The notes: generated from the letters alone by a model not told the origin. Shown: positions 6,746 through 19,332, counted from the first letter of the stretch. The stretch is 64,000 nucleotides of DNA from JAJKIP01 sp037200685 (GCA_037200685.1 JBBCIG010000017.1:124001-188000); one strand, 5' to 3'. Numbers and translations: made by a program.

Positions 6746-9403
6746 ATGGAACTGTCGAAGAACTTTGAACATAGCGCCGCCGAACAAAAGTGGTACCAGC
6801 ACTGGCTGGATAAAAAATATTTCAATAGTACGCCTGATGAAAGGGAACCGTATACGGTGGTGATCCCGCCGCCCAATGTAACGGGTGTGCTGCATATGGG
6901 CCATTGCCTGAATAATACGATACAGGATATTTTGGTGCGCCATGCAAGAATGCATGGTAAAAACGCCTGCTGGGTGCCGGGTACCGACCATGCATCTATT
7001 GCTACTGAAGCGAAAGTGGTGCAGATGCTGCGTGAAAGAGGTATTACCAAATCATCACTCAGCCGCGATGAATTTTTAAAATATGCGTGGGAATGGAAAG
7101 AAAAATATGGCGGCATCATCCTGGAACAATTAAAAAAACTCGGGTGCAGTCTTGACTGGAACCGGACGACGTTCACGATGGATCCCGATTATTATGATTC
7201 CGTCATCAATGTCTTTATTGATTTATATACAAAAGGATATATCTACCGCGGCAAGCGGATGATCAACTGGGATGTGAAAGCGAAAACGGCGCTGAGTGAT
7301 GAAGAAGTGATAAGAAAAGAAACGCAGCAGAAGTTGTATTATTTGAAATATTTTTTAGATCATGAGTCATTGCCTTATCCTTGGCTCCCTGGTGACGAAT
7401 TCATCACCATTGCTACCGTAAGACCGGAAACTATTATGGGGGATACGGCGATATGTGTGCATCCGGATGATGAACGGTATAAACATTTGCATGGAAAATT
7501 TGCGTTGGTGCCTTTGATCAATCGCCGCATTCCTATCATTACAGATGAATATGTAACGATGGATTTTGGAACAGGCGCATTGAAGGTGACACCGGCACAT
7601 GATATGAACGATTACCAGCTTGGACAAAAACATAAACTGGAAGTAGTTGATATTTTTAATGAAGACGGAACGCTGAATGAAACAGCACAGATATTAATTG
7701 GTGAAGACCGCTTTGAAGCGAGAAAGAAGATTGTAAAAGAACTGGAAGCGAAAGATTATTTATTAAAAACAGAAGAGTACACCAGCGAAGTTGGTTATTC
7801 AGAAAGAACAGATGCTGTTGTAGAACCAAGATTGAGCCTGCAATGGTGGGTGGATATGAAAAAAATATCCGGCCCGGCATTAACCGCGGTAATGGATGAT
7901 GATATTAAATTCTACCCGAATAAATTTAAAAACTTGTACCGCCATTGGATGGAAGGCATCAAGGACTGGTGTATATCAAGGCAACTGTGGTGGGGACAAC
8001 GGATACCGGCGTGGTATGCCCCGGACGGAAGTTTTGAAGTAGCGAAAACAAGAGCAGAAGCCTTTGAAAAATTCAAAATTCAAAATTCAAAATTCAAAAT
8101 TGAAGAACTGAAACAGGACGAGGATTGTTTAGACACCTGGTTTTCTTCCTGGCTCTGGCCATTTGAAGTTTTTAAAGGATACAGCCACCCGGGTAATAAA
8201 GAGGTTGAATATTATTACCCGACCAATACATTGGTGACGGCGCCGGAGATCATTTTCTTTTGGGTGGCAAGAATGATCATGGCGGGTTTTGAATACAAAG
8301 GAGAAAAACCATTCAGCGAAGTTTATTTTACCGGCATCGTTCGTGATAAGCAGGGAAGAAAAATGAGCAAGAGCTTAGGCAACTCTCCTGATCTATTAGC
8401 ATTAATTGATAGATATGGTGCTGATGCTATTCGCTTCGGAATTATGATTTCATCGCCAGCAGGAAATGATTTGCTTTTTGATGAGTCAAGTTTGGAGCAA
8501 GGCCGGAATTTTAATAATAAAATTTGGAACGCTTTAAAACTAATAAAAAGCTGGAAAATAGATAATGTAACTACTCAACCAGAAACAGCCAGATTAGCGA
8601 TTGAATGGTTCGAAAATCGTTCAAGCGAACAACTTGAATCCATCAATAAATTTTTAAAGGAGTTTAAAATATCAGATGCTCTTAACTCAATTTATAAATT
8701 AATCTGGGATGATTTCTGTTCTTGGTATTTAGAGATAATAAAACCAGATTTTGTTGACGGCGTACAAAATCATATTGATCAATCAACATACAATAATACA
8801 ATTCAGTTTTTTGAAAAAATATTAAAATTACTGCATCCTTTTATGCCCTTTGTTACCGAAGAATTATGGCATTTATTAAAATCTCGTGAAGAAGATGATG
8901 ATATTGTAATAGCCGAATGGCCTAATCAAGGGATTTATGACAAAAATATAACCGTAATCTTTGAAGGAATTCAGCGTCATATTTCAACAATTAGAAGCTT
9001 TAGGAAAGAAAGAAATATACCACAAAGAGAAAAAATTGAATTGCTGGCCAAATCAGAACCGCAAGAGGGCGCTAAAAAATTTGATCCGATAGTTATTAAA
9101 CTTTGTAATTTAAGTAGTCTTAGACATCACGCTGAGAAACCTAATAACTCAATAAGCTTTATTTCATTATTAACTGAATTTTATATTCCAATAGAGGCTA
9201 TTATTAATACAAAAGAAGAAAAAGATCGACTACTTAAAGACCTTGCTTATCAAAAAGGATTTTTGGCTACAGTAGAAAAGAAATTGAACAATGATCGTTT
9301 TGTACAGAATGCAAAACCTGAAGTAATTGAACTGGAAAGAAAGAAAAAAGCGGAGGCTGAAGAAAAGATCAAAGCGATAGAAGAAGGTTTACAAAATCTC
9401 TAG
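6746..9403 (+). CDS. valS: Valyl-tRNA synthetase
   Basis: Charges tRNA-Val with valine. The 885-residue protein is full length. The HIGH-type motif is in PPNVTGVLHMGH (about residues 46-57), the editing-domain start appears as ATVRPETIMGDTA, and the KMSKS loop as GRKMSKSLGN (about 537-546). A C-terminal anticodon-binding domain and coiled-coil tail (RLLKDLAYQKGFLATVEKKL) follow. Near residues 443-453 a 7-base tandem repeat encodes an odd FKIQNSKFKI stretch. From about 8.4 kb on, the gene is visibly more AT-rich than its first two thirds, which might reflect recombination. There are no frameshifts. Confidence 0.97.
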   Translation: MELSKNFEHSAAEQKWYQHWLDKKYFNSTPDEREPYTVVIPPPNVTGVLHMGHCLNNTIQDILVRHARMHGKNACWVPGTDHASIATEAKVVQMLRERGITKSSLSRDEFLKYAWEWKEKYGGIILEQLKKLGCSLDWNRTTFTMDPDYYDSVINVFIDLYTKGYIYRGKRMINWDVKAKTALSDEEVIRKETQQKLYYLKYFLDHESLPYPWLPGDEFITIATVRPETIMGDTAICVHPDDERYKHLHGKFALVPLINRRIPIITDEYVTMDFGTGALKVTPAHDMNDYQLGQKHKLEVVDIFNEDGTLNETAQILIGEDRFEARKKIVKELEAKDYLLKTEEYTSEVGYSERTDAVVEPRLSLQWWVDMKKISGPALTAVMDDDIKFYPNKFKNLYRHWMEGIKDWCISRQLWWGQRIPAWYAPDGSFEVAKTRAEAFEKFKIQNSKFKIEELKQDEDCLDTWFSSWLWPFEVFKGYSHPGNKEVEYYYPTNTLVTAPEIIFFWVARMIMAGFEYKGEKPFSEVYFTGIVRDKQGRKMSKSLGNSPDLLALIDRYGADAIRFGIMISSPAGNDLLFDESSLEQGRNFNNKIWNALKLIKSWKIDNVTTQPETARLAIEWFENRSSEQLESINKFLKEFKISDALNSIYKLIWDDFCSWYLEIIKPDFVDGVQNHIDQSTYNNTIQFFEKILKLLHPFMPFVTEELWHLLKSREEDDDIVIAEWPNQGIYDKNITVIFEGIQRHISTIRSFRKERNIPQREKIELLAKSEPQEGAKKFDPIVIKLCNLSSLRHHAEKPNNSISFISLLTEFYIPIEAIINTKEEKDRLLKDLAYQKGFLATVEKKLNNDRFVQNAKPEVIELERKKKAEAEEKIKAIEEGLQNL
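8071..8101 (+). repeat. Heptanucleotide tandem repeat inside valS
   Basis: ATTCAAA is repeated four times plus ATT. It keeps the valS frame and encodes FKIQNSKFKI-like residues. A change of one unit would break the frame, and a change of three would not. Confidence 0.85.
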
Positions 9404-9408
9404 AATGC

Positions 9409-9465
9409 TAAACCTATAAGGTCTGCCGGGCGGCAAATATGCAGCGCTGCAGACCTTATAGGTTT
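9409..9465. terminator. Bidirectional terminator after valS
   Basis: AAACCTATAAGGTCTGC (9409-9425) and GCAGACCTTATAGGTTT (9448-9465, allowing one extra base) are near-perfect inverted repeats ending in T/A runs on both sides. It lies between convergent valS and the next minus-strand gene. Confidence 0.7.
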
Positions 9466-9482
9466 TGGTTATTTAAGCCAGC

Positions 9483-12290
9483 CTATCTCGGAAATATACT
9501 CACCGGCAAAATAAATTCAAACACATTTGTTCCCCTGCCCTGCTTGCCCGCGGATCATCATCCAGTAAATGGCTTACACGGAACCCGAATGTAAGCGGGT
9601 ATTGGTTCCACCATTTTGTATCAACGTAAAGCTCGCCCCCGAAACTATGGAGATCAAGGCTGTTATCTTTCTTATTTGAATACAATCGCTGCATATCATA
9701 AAATATATTGCCCCGGATGCGCTGCAGGTATAAAATATTTCCAAAGCCCCAGTCAGGTATTAACAATGGCAAATGATAATTAGCAGACAACCGCCACATT
9801 CTCGAACAGCAGTGGTACGGTAATAATCCGCAAAGCCCCTTGCATTGGCAATGGCGCTGCTGAATAATGCCCGCAATGTATCTCGCTCCTGGAAAGCACC
9901 GGTTAGCACAAGACTATGATTAGATAAAATACCGGGCAGGTATAAAGCGCCGGAAGCGATGAACTGTCTTCCTTTTACATTTGTAACAGCATAACGATGA
10001 TTAATATTAATCGCATACCCGAATCGGGGATAAATATGTTGTACAGCCCTTTCTACCTGTTGGCTCCAGCTGATGAAATGCTGTAGATAAGTAAAATCAT
10101 TTGTGCCCGTAAGATTTTTTGCAGGGCCTGTATTGAATTCATTTCTTAAATAATAATTCGTGCCGATGTTTAAGTTTTTATAGGTTTGATTGCTGGTGAA
10201 GTTGAGTGGAATGCTGAATCCAATTCTTGTATCCAATTGATTCCACCGCCGTAATACATTCCCAACTGAATCCTGCCTGTCGAAAGTCATTTGTGTACCC
10301 ACACTCAAATAAGGAAACAATTGGCTGTACACCGCACTAGCCCCTACCGAATGAATATTTTCATTTTGATTATATAAATAATAGACTTGTGTTTCCAGGG
10401 TGTTCAATACATTTTGCCCATATAAAGAAAAAGTAAACTCCGGGTCTTCATAATAAGGCCGCCAGCTATGAAAGTTTAATAACCTTGTCCCTTTGCTGTA
10501 CTTGCTTACGGGGAAGTTGCGCACCGGTAAATCACGGGCACAATTTCTTTCATATCCGTTATATGATTGACGGCGTAAGGCGGAATCAATTCATCAATAA
10601 CAGTTGAGCTGGCTGGCGCCCATTGCAGATCTTTTTCATCAACCTGTTGCAACTGAAATCCTTCCGCTACAAAATAATTTCCCAGCGGGTGTAATTGGTG
10701 AGTTTGTATATTTTGTTATCACCGGGCCTCACTGCAAACACATTATCACTGCCGCCGTAAGACGCCGTGAAATAAACAATGCCATTGTTGACAGAGGGAA
10801 AAACCTACTACATTAAACGAAGGTGGAGTGATACGGGTGATGCCTCCTGTTTCAGTATTGATCCTGGCCAATGCCATTTCGCCATTCTTTAACCGCAGCG
10901 CAGCTACCAGGGTATCTTCATTAATAAATTTCGGATCGGTAAAGACAGATACTTCTGAGGAAGCAATCCTGTTTTTTATTTCTCCCGTTATTGCATCTAT
11001 TATATGAAGCTCGCTTCTTCCGTTACCTTCCAGTTCCACTGCTGCTATTTTAGTACCGCTGGCAGAAATATCTGGAGTGAAATATTTTGTTTTATGGGTA
11101 ACCGTTTTTTGATTGCCCGTTTCTACATCCAATAATTTTATCACACTATAATCTCTCCAGCTCCAGCGGGGATCGCTTTCGTAAGCGGCATACACTATTT
11201 TTCCATTGCCGTGTAAGAGAATTGATCATCAATCGTAATATCTGATGCCCGTAGCCGGTGTTCCCCATTTTTTATCTTTTATAAAAAAAGCGGGGCGCTT
11301 GTTATAAGCCGTTTTCAAATACACAATCGAATCCGGGGATATTGAATAAGGAAATGAATATTCGGTTACTACTTTTTTATTTAAAGAAAATACCCGGCGA
11401 GGGGGCCTGCTTCATTTTGCTTATCACTATTAATTAATGAGGTGGTATTCTTTTTATAATAATCAAAAGCCTGCTGCCGGAATGTTTTATAATCAACACC
11501 GGCGTATTTTTTTATCGCTGTTTGAAAAGGGTAAAACATATCCTTTGAACGCAGAAGCATCCCTTGTCACATTTCGCCAAAAATCAGCGCCGTATTTTTC
11601 ATTGCCCATAATTGATTAATAAATAACCAAGGTTATAATGATCAGGTACAAAATCTTTCAACGAACCGTTGCGCAATTTCATCCATGAATAATTCTGTTA
11701 GCCCGCCAGACAGCAGGATAAGCATTCATGAAAAAGGGTAACCGCCCCCTGCCCTGCTTGGATAAGCCGGTTTCATTAAAGACAGCATCACCTTCAAAAA
11801 ACCAATCAGGAACAGATGCATTGATCGCCAGCGCATAACCTTCTTCCCCAAACAAAGTTTTCATCACACTGCTGAGGCCATTATGAAAATTATTGAACTG
11901 CTGTACGTGACGGTATTCATGCATCGCCAGCTGATCAGGTTGCGACAGGCTGCCCATCCGGAAATTATCCAGTTGCGGGTTTAAATAAAATTCACTGCGG
12001 TAAGGGCCAAGTCCTACATAGCCATTAGAAATAGTCGTCTGGCTTTGCAAAACAATATTGATCTTTTTTAAACGATCACCCAAATTATTAGAAGCCGGGT
12101 GCATCGCCTGGTAATGAACGATTGCAGCTACACGCTGCGCCCGCTATCCAATCCCGCGGGGAAAAATAATTCATGCCGAGTCGGTATTTATTTGCTTCCA
12201 TTTTACGGAAGGAGGCGTGCCGCCAAAACGCTGCGCTGATATATTGAAAGACACCATTAATAAAAGGCAGGCAACGATAAATCTTAGCAT
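9483..12290 (-). pseudogene. Metallopeptidase/beta-propeller/outer-membrane barrel protein, frameshifted
   Basis: The gene reads from ATG at 12290 (signal peptide MLRFIVACLLLMVSFNISAQ) to a stop at 9483, about 935 residues, but only through several frame changes (near 12175, 12140, 11690 and further on). Parts in order: a zinc-peptidase-like region with HEYRHVQQF (HExxH-like, second Glu followed by Tyr-Arg-His), a TolB/WD40-like propeller (TPDISASGTKIAAVEL), and a C-terminal beta-barrel with many aromatic strands ending in FEFILPVSIFPR. The parts are collinear with no missing block. Sequence error is as likely as real decay. Function is unknown; it is probably cell-envelope located. Confidence 0.75.
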
Positions 12291-12331
12291 GAAAGGATTT
12301 TATGGAAAGTTAATGAAGAAAAAGTATTGGC

Positions 12332-13382
12332 TTACTGCTTGTATATGCTGACAATTTTCCTGCCATCTTCCTTTATATAACCGCGGTACATACCTTCTGT
12401 ACAAAATGGCATGGCGATATTGCCGTTTTTATCAACTGCTATCAAACCACCGTCACCTCCCAGTGCAGGTAATCTTTTCATCACCATTTCATTGGCGGCA
12501 TCATTGAGTTTCAATTTTTCCGAATTCCATCATATCGCTAATGCTTTTCGCCATTACCAGGCGGATAAAATATTCGCCCCAGCCTGTACCACTAATAGCA
12601 ACAGTATTATTATCAAGCGTAAGTACCGGCTCCAATAATCGGCGAATCACCTATTCTCCCAAAACGTTTATTGGTCATACCGCCGGTGCTGGTGGCCGCG
12701 GCAAGATTACCATGACGGTCTAAGGCAACAGCCCCATCGGTTCCATATTTGTTGTCATTATTGCCCGGTTGTTTTAAACCGGAAGTCTTTTTCGGTACCG
12801 AATCGCTTTTTATATTCTCCATTGAGTCTGAGAATTTCGCATTTTGCAAAGCCCGCCACCTATCGTCTGTATAGAAATAAGATGGGTTCAACGATTTACC
12901 AATCCTTGTTGCTTTGCAAATTGTTCGGCTCCCCTGCCCGCCATCATCACATGTGGGCTTTTTTCCATCACGGCCCTTGCGGCACTGATGGGATTTTTGA
13001 TGGTCGTCACGCCGGCTACTGATCCGGCTGCCAATTGTTTTCCCATTCATGATGGACGCATCCAGTTCGTTCTTTCCTTCGTTGGTAAATACCGCTCCTT
13101 TCCCTGCATTAAATAAGGGATTATCTTCCAAATATCTCACTGTTGCCTCCACCGCATCCAGCGCCGTGCCTCCATTTTTAAAATAGCGTAACCCTTTTCC
13201 AGCGCCGTATTTAATGCTTCAGTATAGCCTTTTTCCCTCTCCGGTGTCATCTGGCTTTTGAGAATCGTACCCGCCCCGCCGTGTATCACAAGAACGAATT
13301 TATCACTCAAAGAATCTTTGCCGGTTTGGGAACAGGATTTACCAAAAATAAAAAAGGAAAGAAGTAGCAACAGGCTCCTCAT
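12332..13382 (-). pseudogene. Isoaspartyl peptidase/L-asparaginase, frameshifted
   Basis: An Ntn-hydrolase of the type 2 asparaginase family, which removes isoaspartyl residues or hydrolyses asparagine after self-cleavage. The start is MRSLLLLLSFFIFG (signal peptide), then FVLVIHGGAGTI, NPLFNAGKGAVFT and the autocleavage region YGTDGAVALDRHGN, where the Thr is the expected nucleophile. ATSTGGMTNKRFGRIGDSPIIGAGTYA-like sequence (split here by description) and ALGGDGGLIAVDKNGNIAMPF follow. At least three frame changes interrupt it, near 13140, 13000 and 12610-12515. All landmark regions are present. Confidence 0.82.
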
Positions 13383-13510
13383 GTTGTGTGATTTTTCAGC
13401 AATTTACCAATTAAAGAATCGTAAATCTTCCCGTGATGATGGCAGGGTCATCGTCCCAACATCTTTTATCCTTGTTAAATTCTGGTACTTAATTTGCCCT
13501 GAGGAGCCGA

Positions 13511-16500
13511 ATGCGTAATTTTAAGGTTAAATAATTGACCCTGAGGAATTCAAAAAAATAATACTCTGGTTTTTGGGTTCACTGCTTTTCCTCATTTTAG
13601 CGGCGTGGATTTTTATTCAAACTCCTTTTGGCCAAAATTGGATCGTTAAAAAAGTTACCAGCCGTTTATCAAAAGATTTGCATACAACAGTTGAAATCAG
13701 ACATGTTGATTTTTCCCTTTTTAATAATATGCACCTGCAGGGTTTGATCGTAGAAGATCATGACCGTGATACACTTGTGTATGCAGGCGAAGCGACAGTA
13801 CGTATCACGGATTGGTTCTTTTTTAAAAAGAGTATTGAACTGAAATTACATCGGGCTTGAAAATGCCGTGATTAAAATGCAGCGCAAAGATTCAGTTTGG
13901 AACCACCAATTTTTGCTTGATTATTTTCATCGCCTTCATCCGGTAATAAAAAAAGCGGCGGCACACAACTTGATCTGAAAAAGCTTGATCTCAAAAATGT
14001 TGTTTTCATAAAAAAAGATGAATGGCTTGGGCAAAATATGATTATGTCCTTTTCCTCTCTTGATCTGGATGCGAAGAAGATTGATTTCAACGGGAAAGAG
14101 ATTTCGATTAATATCATTAAACATCGTTGATCCTTTTGTAAGCTTATACAGCTACGCCGCGATAAAACCGGCGACTGCAATTGATACGGTCACTGTTGAA
14201 AAACCGGTGGTCATGGATTCTTTATTGAAATGGGAATGCGGCGGGCTGGATAGTAAACGCTGATAAGGTTGAAATAACCAATGGTACTTTTAAGAATGAA
14301 AAATATTCCACCATTCCCGCACTGGCGACATTTGATGGAAAACATCTTTCCTTTAATAAAATAAATACAACGCTTACCGGTATTCGTTGGGAAAAAGATA
14401 CGATCACTGCTAAGCTCACTTTACAAACAACAGAAAGAAGCGGCTTTGAAGTAAAGGATATGAAAGCCAGTGTAAAACTTACGCCGCAGGAAATGGCTTT
14501 AGTGACCTTGAAATAAAAACGAATAACAGTATCATCCGTAATTATTTCCGGATGAGCTACGAAGATATTGGCAGCATGGGCGATTTTATGCATGAAGTAA
14601 ACATGCAGGCCAATTTTGCTGATTCAGAGATTGACAGTGATGATATTGCTTTCTTTGCACCTCTGTTAAATCATGGAAAAAGAATATCCGGATCAGCGGG
14701 GCGATAAGAGGTACGGTAAATGACCTGACCGGCAGCGGCCATTCTGTACAAGCAGGGAATAATACATCGTTGAAAGGTGATGTTACACTGACTGGCTTAC
14801 CGGCTATCAACCAGACCTTAATTGATTTTAAGGCGGATAATTTTAATACAACTTATAATGATGCGGCGGCTTTTATACCAGCTGTGAGAAAGGTAACAAG
14901 CCCCGATCTTCGGCAATTACAATATATACGTTTTCACGGAAGCTTTACCGGCTTCATTCGTGACTTTGTTACATTCGGTACGATACAAACAAATTTAGGC
15001 GTTATAAAAAAGTGACCTGAATATGAAACTTCCTGCGGGACAAGCGCCGCTTTATTCAGGTAAGGTATCCACTGAATCTTTTCAACTGGGAAGTTTTATC
15101 GGCGATCCTGCTCTCGGCGCTATTGCGATAGATGGTGCAGTGAAAGGCAGGGGCTTTAATGATAAAGACCGGCAGGCTGAACTCGATGGGAAAAATAAAA
15201 TTCGTTGAGTATAATGGCTATCGCTATACAAATGCAGTCGTAAAAGGAAAGCTCGATAAAAATAAATTTGATGGCGCTGCTTCGATTAATGATCCTGAAG
15301 TCGAGTTAACGATGACGGGTTAGTGGATTTCAACAGCAAAACACCTGTATATTAATTTTATCGCTGATGTAAAAAAAGCGAACCTTAAAAAATTAAACCT
15401 GGTAAAAGACAGCCTGGCTTTCAAAGGCAAACTCAATTTAAATTTTTACAGGTGACAATATCGATAACTTCCTGGGGCTATGCGAATATTACCGACGCTT
15501 CGCTGTCAAGAAACGGGAACCCTTTGCCTTTCGATTCATTAATTATTTCATCAGAGTATATCAACAATGAAAAAATATTAAAGGCGAGATCGAATGAATT
15601 TGAAGCAAAACTTACGGGTAATTTTTCTATCCGTGATTTGCCAGATGCGTTTAAATTATTCCTTAATAAGTATTACCCTTCTTATATTGAACCGCCCCGG
15701 CATCTCCCGGAAGATGAATCATTTGACATTTGACATTTCTACACAATACATAGATGATTATATAAAATTAGTTGACAGTAGTCTTGCCGGTTTTAACAAC
15801 AGTCATATTTATGGCAGCCTTATACCATCACCAATCAATTACGCTGAATGCGATGTTCCGCAGTTCAAATACAAGAACTATAATTTTGATAACGTCGTCA
15901 TCGCAGCGAAAGGTGATAGTACCAATCTTGCCCTTTCTGGTTCGGCGGCTAATATCAATATCAGTGACAGCCTGAATGTACCGCTAGCCGTTTTCGACAT
16001 CAAGGCAAGTAACGATGTATCGAAAGTGCAGATCACCACAGGCACGAACCAGGCCATCAACCAGGCGAAGCTGAATGCTCAGGTGATGACCTATTCCAAC
16101 GGGTGTGAAAATTGAATTCGATCCTTCTACTTTTGTCGTCAATGGTAAAACATGGACGATAGATGAAACCGGGCGAATTGGGAATTCCGTAATAAAGTAC
16201 CAGCCACCGGCCAGTTGGTGCTACGGGAAAGCAACCAGGAAATAGTAATAAAAGAGTAATCTTTCTGAAACCGGTAATAAAAATGATTTATCAGTAGAGC
16301 TAAAAAAAGTAAACGCAGGCGACTTCGCTCCTCTATTATTACCAAAGAACAGGGTGGAAGGACTGATATCCGGCAATGTATTGATCGAAGACCCGACAGG
16401 CAACCTTTTTATTTCTTCCAATAATCTACAGGTCGAAGGGCTGCGGCTGGATAATGAATCGATTGGTGATGCGAAAATCGATGTAACCTACGATGGAAAA

Positions 16501-18439
16501 TCAAAAGAGCTGAAAGCGAAAGGCAATACCATTGATTGAAAATAATAACCTCGCTTTCGATCTCAACCTCTTCTTCGATCTGCTAAACAAAAAGACAACC
16601 TGATAGCGCTAAAAGCCAAAAGTTATAAAGTAAAAATTCTTGAACGCTTTTTAGGTACCCTTTTCTCCGATATGGAAGGATACATAACCGGCGACTTCGA
16701 TATCCGTGGCGAATTGAGCAAATTACAGATAACAGGCAAAGGAAGATTGCAGGATGCCGGTTTTAAAAAGTCAATTTCACCCAATGCTTTTATAAAATAC
16801 AGGATACCGAGCTTGAATTAAAACCAAATGAAATAAAATTAGATGGCATCGTTTTAATCGACCCGGTAACGGAAAACCCGATTTTATCTCGTGGGTGGCA
16901 TCCAACATACTTCTTTTAAAAATATGTTTTTTCGATCTTTCCGTATCTACCCGTAAGCCCCAACACCACTGATGCCGCTAATAACAGGCCGGTTCAATTA
17001 TTAAATACAGGCTATAATAATAATAAACAATTCTATGGCCGGGGTAAAAGGCACCGGCTCATTTTCTTTATCAGGTTATGATTCCGACATGCTGATGAAA
17101 ATAGATGCTATCGCTTCCACTACCGACAGCAGCATGGTAACTATTCCTTCTTCCAAAAGCAGGGAAACAGGCATTGCTGACTTTTTGGTAGAAAGAAAAT
17201 TTGGGCGTGAGATGGAAGAAGTAACCTATGGAAAACAAATCGCCAATGTTACGTACGATGTAGATGTAACCGCCAACCCTATGCTAACCGTAAGAGTTAT
17301 TCTCGATGATCTTACCGTGATGAAATAAAAGGAAAAGGTTCGGGTACACTGAATATACATTCAGGCACAAATGAAAAATTAAGTATGCGTGGCCGCTTTG
17401 ATATTGAAGAAGGCGATTATCTTTTCACCTTCCAGTCTTTCTTTAAAAAACCATTTAAGTTAAAGAAAGGCGGTAGCAATTTTATATCATGGAGTGGTGA
17501 TCCATATAATGCACGGATACAATTCCAGGCAACTTATACAGCGGAAAATGTAAGCTTCGCCCCGCTGGCCAATACAATTTTCAATGCAGATCCCTCTTAT
17601 GCAAGAATGCGGGAAGATGTTTATGTAGTGGCTAATTTATCCGGCGCATTATTTAAACCGGATTTTAAATTCGATCTTGAATTTGAACCCAACAGCCGGG
17701 TGAATAATGATTTTGCGATCAGCTCCAACATACGGCAGATCGTAGAAAATGAAAATGAGATCAACCGGCAGGTAACGTACCTGATTGTATTCAACAGTTT
17801 TGCGCCACCAGAGACAACACAGAATGTAGCATCGGGCGGTATCGCTACAACGTTGACTGAACTTTCTTATAGTACTATCTCCAGTCTTTCCGGTTTGTTC
17901 TTCAATGAAATAAATAAAAAGTTGAACAGCGAACTTGCCCGCATTTTAAAAACCGATAATATCAGCATCAACTTTAGCGGCGCTGTATATAACCGCAACT
18001 TACTGGATAAACAACGGCAGCAGTGGTTTTAATATCAATCAAAGCAGTGTGAATGTGAACGTACCGATCTCTATGTTTAAAGACCGTTTTTATTGTAACA
18101 TTAGGAAGTACACTCGATGTACCGTTGCAGGCTACTAATTCAACAAAACGTACAATTTTTACCGGATGTAACTGCCGAATGGCTCATCAATCAAACCGGT
18201 TCCATCCCGTGCCAGTTTCTTTTACAGGCAAAACCTCGACTATCTTACAACCAGCAGCACCGGTGCGGCCGAGAACAAAACGTTCCGGCGCCAGCATCGC
18301 TTACCGCAGAGAGTTTGAAAGCTTGTCTTCGTTTTTTAAAAGCAAAAAGAAAAAGAAGCAACCAGCGCCGCCACCTCCTCCCGCTCCTTCTGAACAAACC
18401 ACAACCGGGAAGGAAAAAGATCCGAACGGTTCGAATTGA
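13511..18439 (+). pseudogene. TamB-like (AsmA/DUF490) translocation protein, many frameshifts
   Basis: A very large envelope protein, about 1,600 residues when reassembled from three frames. An N-terminal membrane anchor (IILWFLGSLLFLILAAWIF) is followed by beta-rich repeats typical of AsmA/TamB bridges. The DUF490/TamB C-terminal domain is well preserved at 17385-18032 (GRFDIEEGDYLFTF, FKKPFKLKKGGSNF). It ends in a Lys-rich tail with KQPAPPPPPAPSEQ. TamB proteins link the inner and outer membranes for lipid or barrel transport. At least ten single-base frame changes occur; one near 13855 is GGG where GG restores the reading. The start is uncertain: ATG 13511 needs one frame change, while the hydrophobic segment opens after a stop at 13530. 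The reconstructed protein has no gap, which argues against old decay. Confidence 0.8.
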
Positions 18440-18520
18440 TTTCCCAATTTATTTAAGTAGAAAAGTTTTTTTGATTCCCGCTGTGGTAACACGGATGATC
18501 GCCCTTTATTGAGGGAAGCA

Positions 18521-18702
18521 AAATCCCGATGTATATCGGGACGAACGGCCTTTACAATTATTATGTAGCCAGCTGTAGTGCTGCTAGCATCGTCCCTTGT
18601 TGAGCGAAGCGAAATCCCGATGTATATCGGGACGAACGGCCTTTACAATTATTATGTAGCCAGCTGTAGTGCTGCTAGCATCGTCCCTTGCGTCGCACTC
18701 TT
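18521..18702 (+). repeat. Interspersed repeat R, copy 3, tandem 91-base duplication
   Basis: A 91-base unit starting AAATCCCGATGTATATCGGG occurs twice, at 18521 and 18612. Each has the palindrome CCCGATGTATATCGGG and the R core (AGCTGTAGTGCTGCTAGCAT, CGTCCCTTG). The second copy continues into CGTCGCACTCTTCA. Confidence 0.85.
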
Positions 18703-18807
18703 CAACAGCATTAACACGGATGAGCAAGAACATTCCAATTCATCGTAAATAATTTTTTATTCGCCTTTTGATTTATTGTTTCAATGTTTACATTTATCAA
18801 TAGCATT

Positions 18808-19072
18808 ATTTTCATTTTATTATTAATGCCACCCCTTCGGGGTTTGAAACCGTTAATAACGATTAAAAATTCTATATTAATATCATCCCTTCGGGATTAA
18901 GATATAAAGCAATTTGGTTAAATGCGGAAAGAATGATATTAATACAATAACCTTCGAAATATTTTATAGAAATCCCGAAGGGATGGCATTACTATAGGAA
19001 ACGGTTCAAGAAGAATTATCAAAACCCCGAAGGGGTGGCATTAATGATAAAATCAATAATCATTAAAATGAA
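18808..19072. repeat. Nested inverted-repeat (REP/BIME-like) element
   Basis: Left arm ATTAATGCCACCCCTTCGGGG (shown in part) near 18823-18842 pairs with ACCCCGAAGGGGTGGCATTAAT-type sequence at 19024-19045. An inner pair (CATCCCTTCGGGAT near 18888 and ATCCCGAAGGGATGGCATTA near 18972) nests within. Each arm is itself a hairpin. No transposase lies inside. Such CCCCGAAGGGG hairpins are common as REP-type elements in Bacteroidota; this is from general knowledge, not a search. Confidence 0.7.
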
Positions 19073-19256
19073 AAGCCCACGGTTTTAACCGAGGGTATAA
19101 TATGAATGCGCACCTGTATTCGGAAATGGTTTTAACCATTTTATTTCCAAACATGTTTGATTCCGTATTTTATAAAACCATTAAAATGGTTTTAATGGGA
19201 TTTTATTTTTTCTCACCCACGGTTGAAACCGTGGGCTAGGTTGAAACCGTGGGCTA
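19072..19256. repeat. REP-like element with CCCACGGTTGAAACCGTGGG hairpins
   Basis: It starts AGCCCACGGTTTTAACCG, carries internal AATGGTTTTAACCATT and AAAACCATTAAAATGGTTTT palindromes, and ends with GGTTGAAACCGTGGGCT repeated twice in tandem. It abuts the previous element. It is probably a non-autonomous hairpin element. Confidence 0.7.
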
Positions 19257-19332
19257 TTACATTTTTCTTTAAAAAAATGTTCGGGCTGATATATCCCTGC
19301 GTTTATTGAAATGTTTGAAAAATGCCGACACT

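Noticed and set aside
18117..18512. Arg-rich 131-codon frame
   Set aside because: It overlaps the conserved Lys-rich end of TamB (18125-18439) in another frame.
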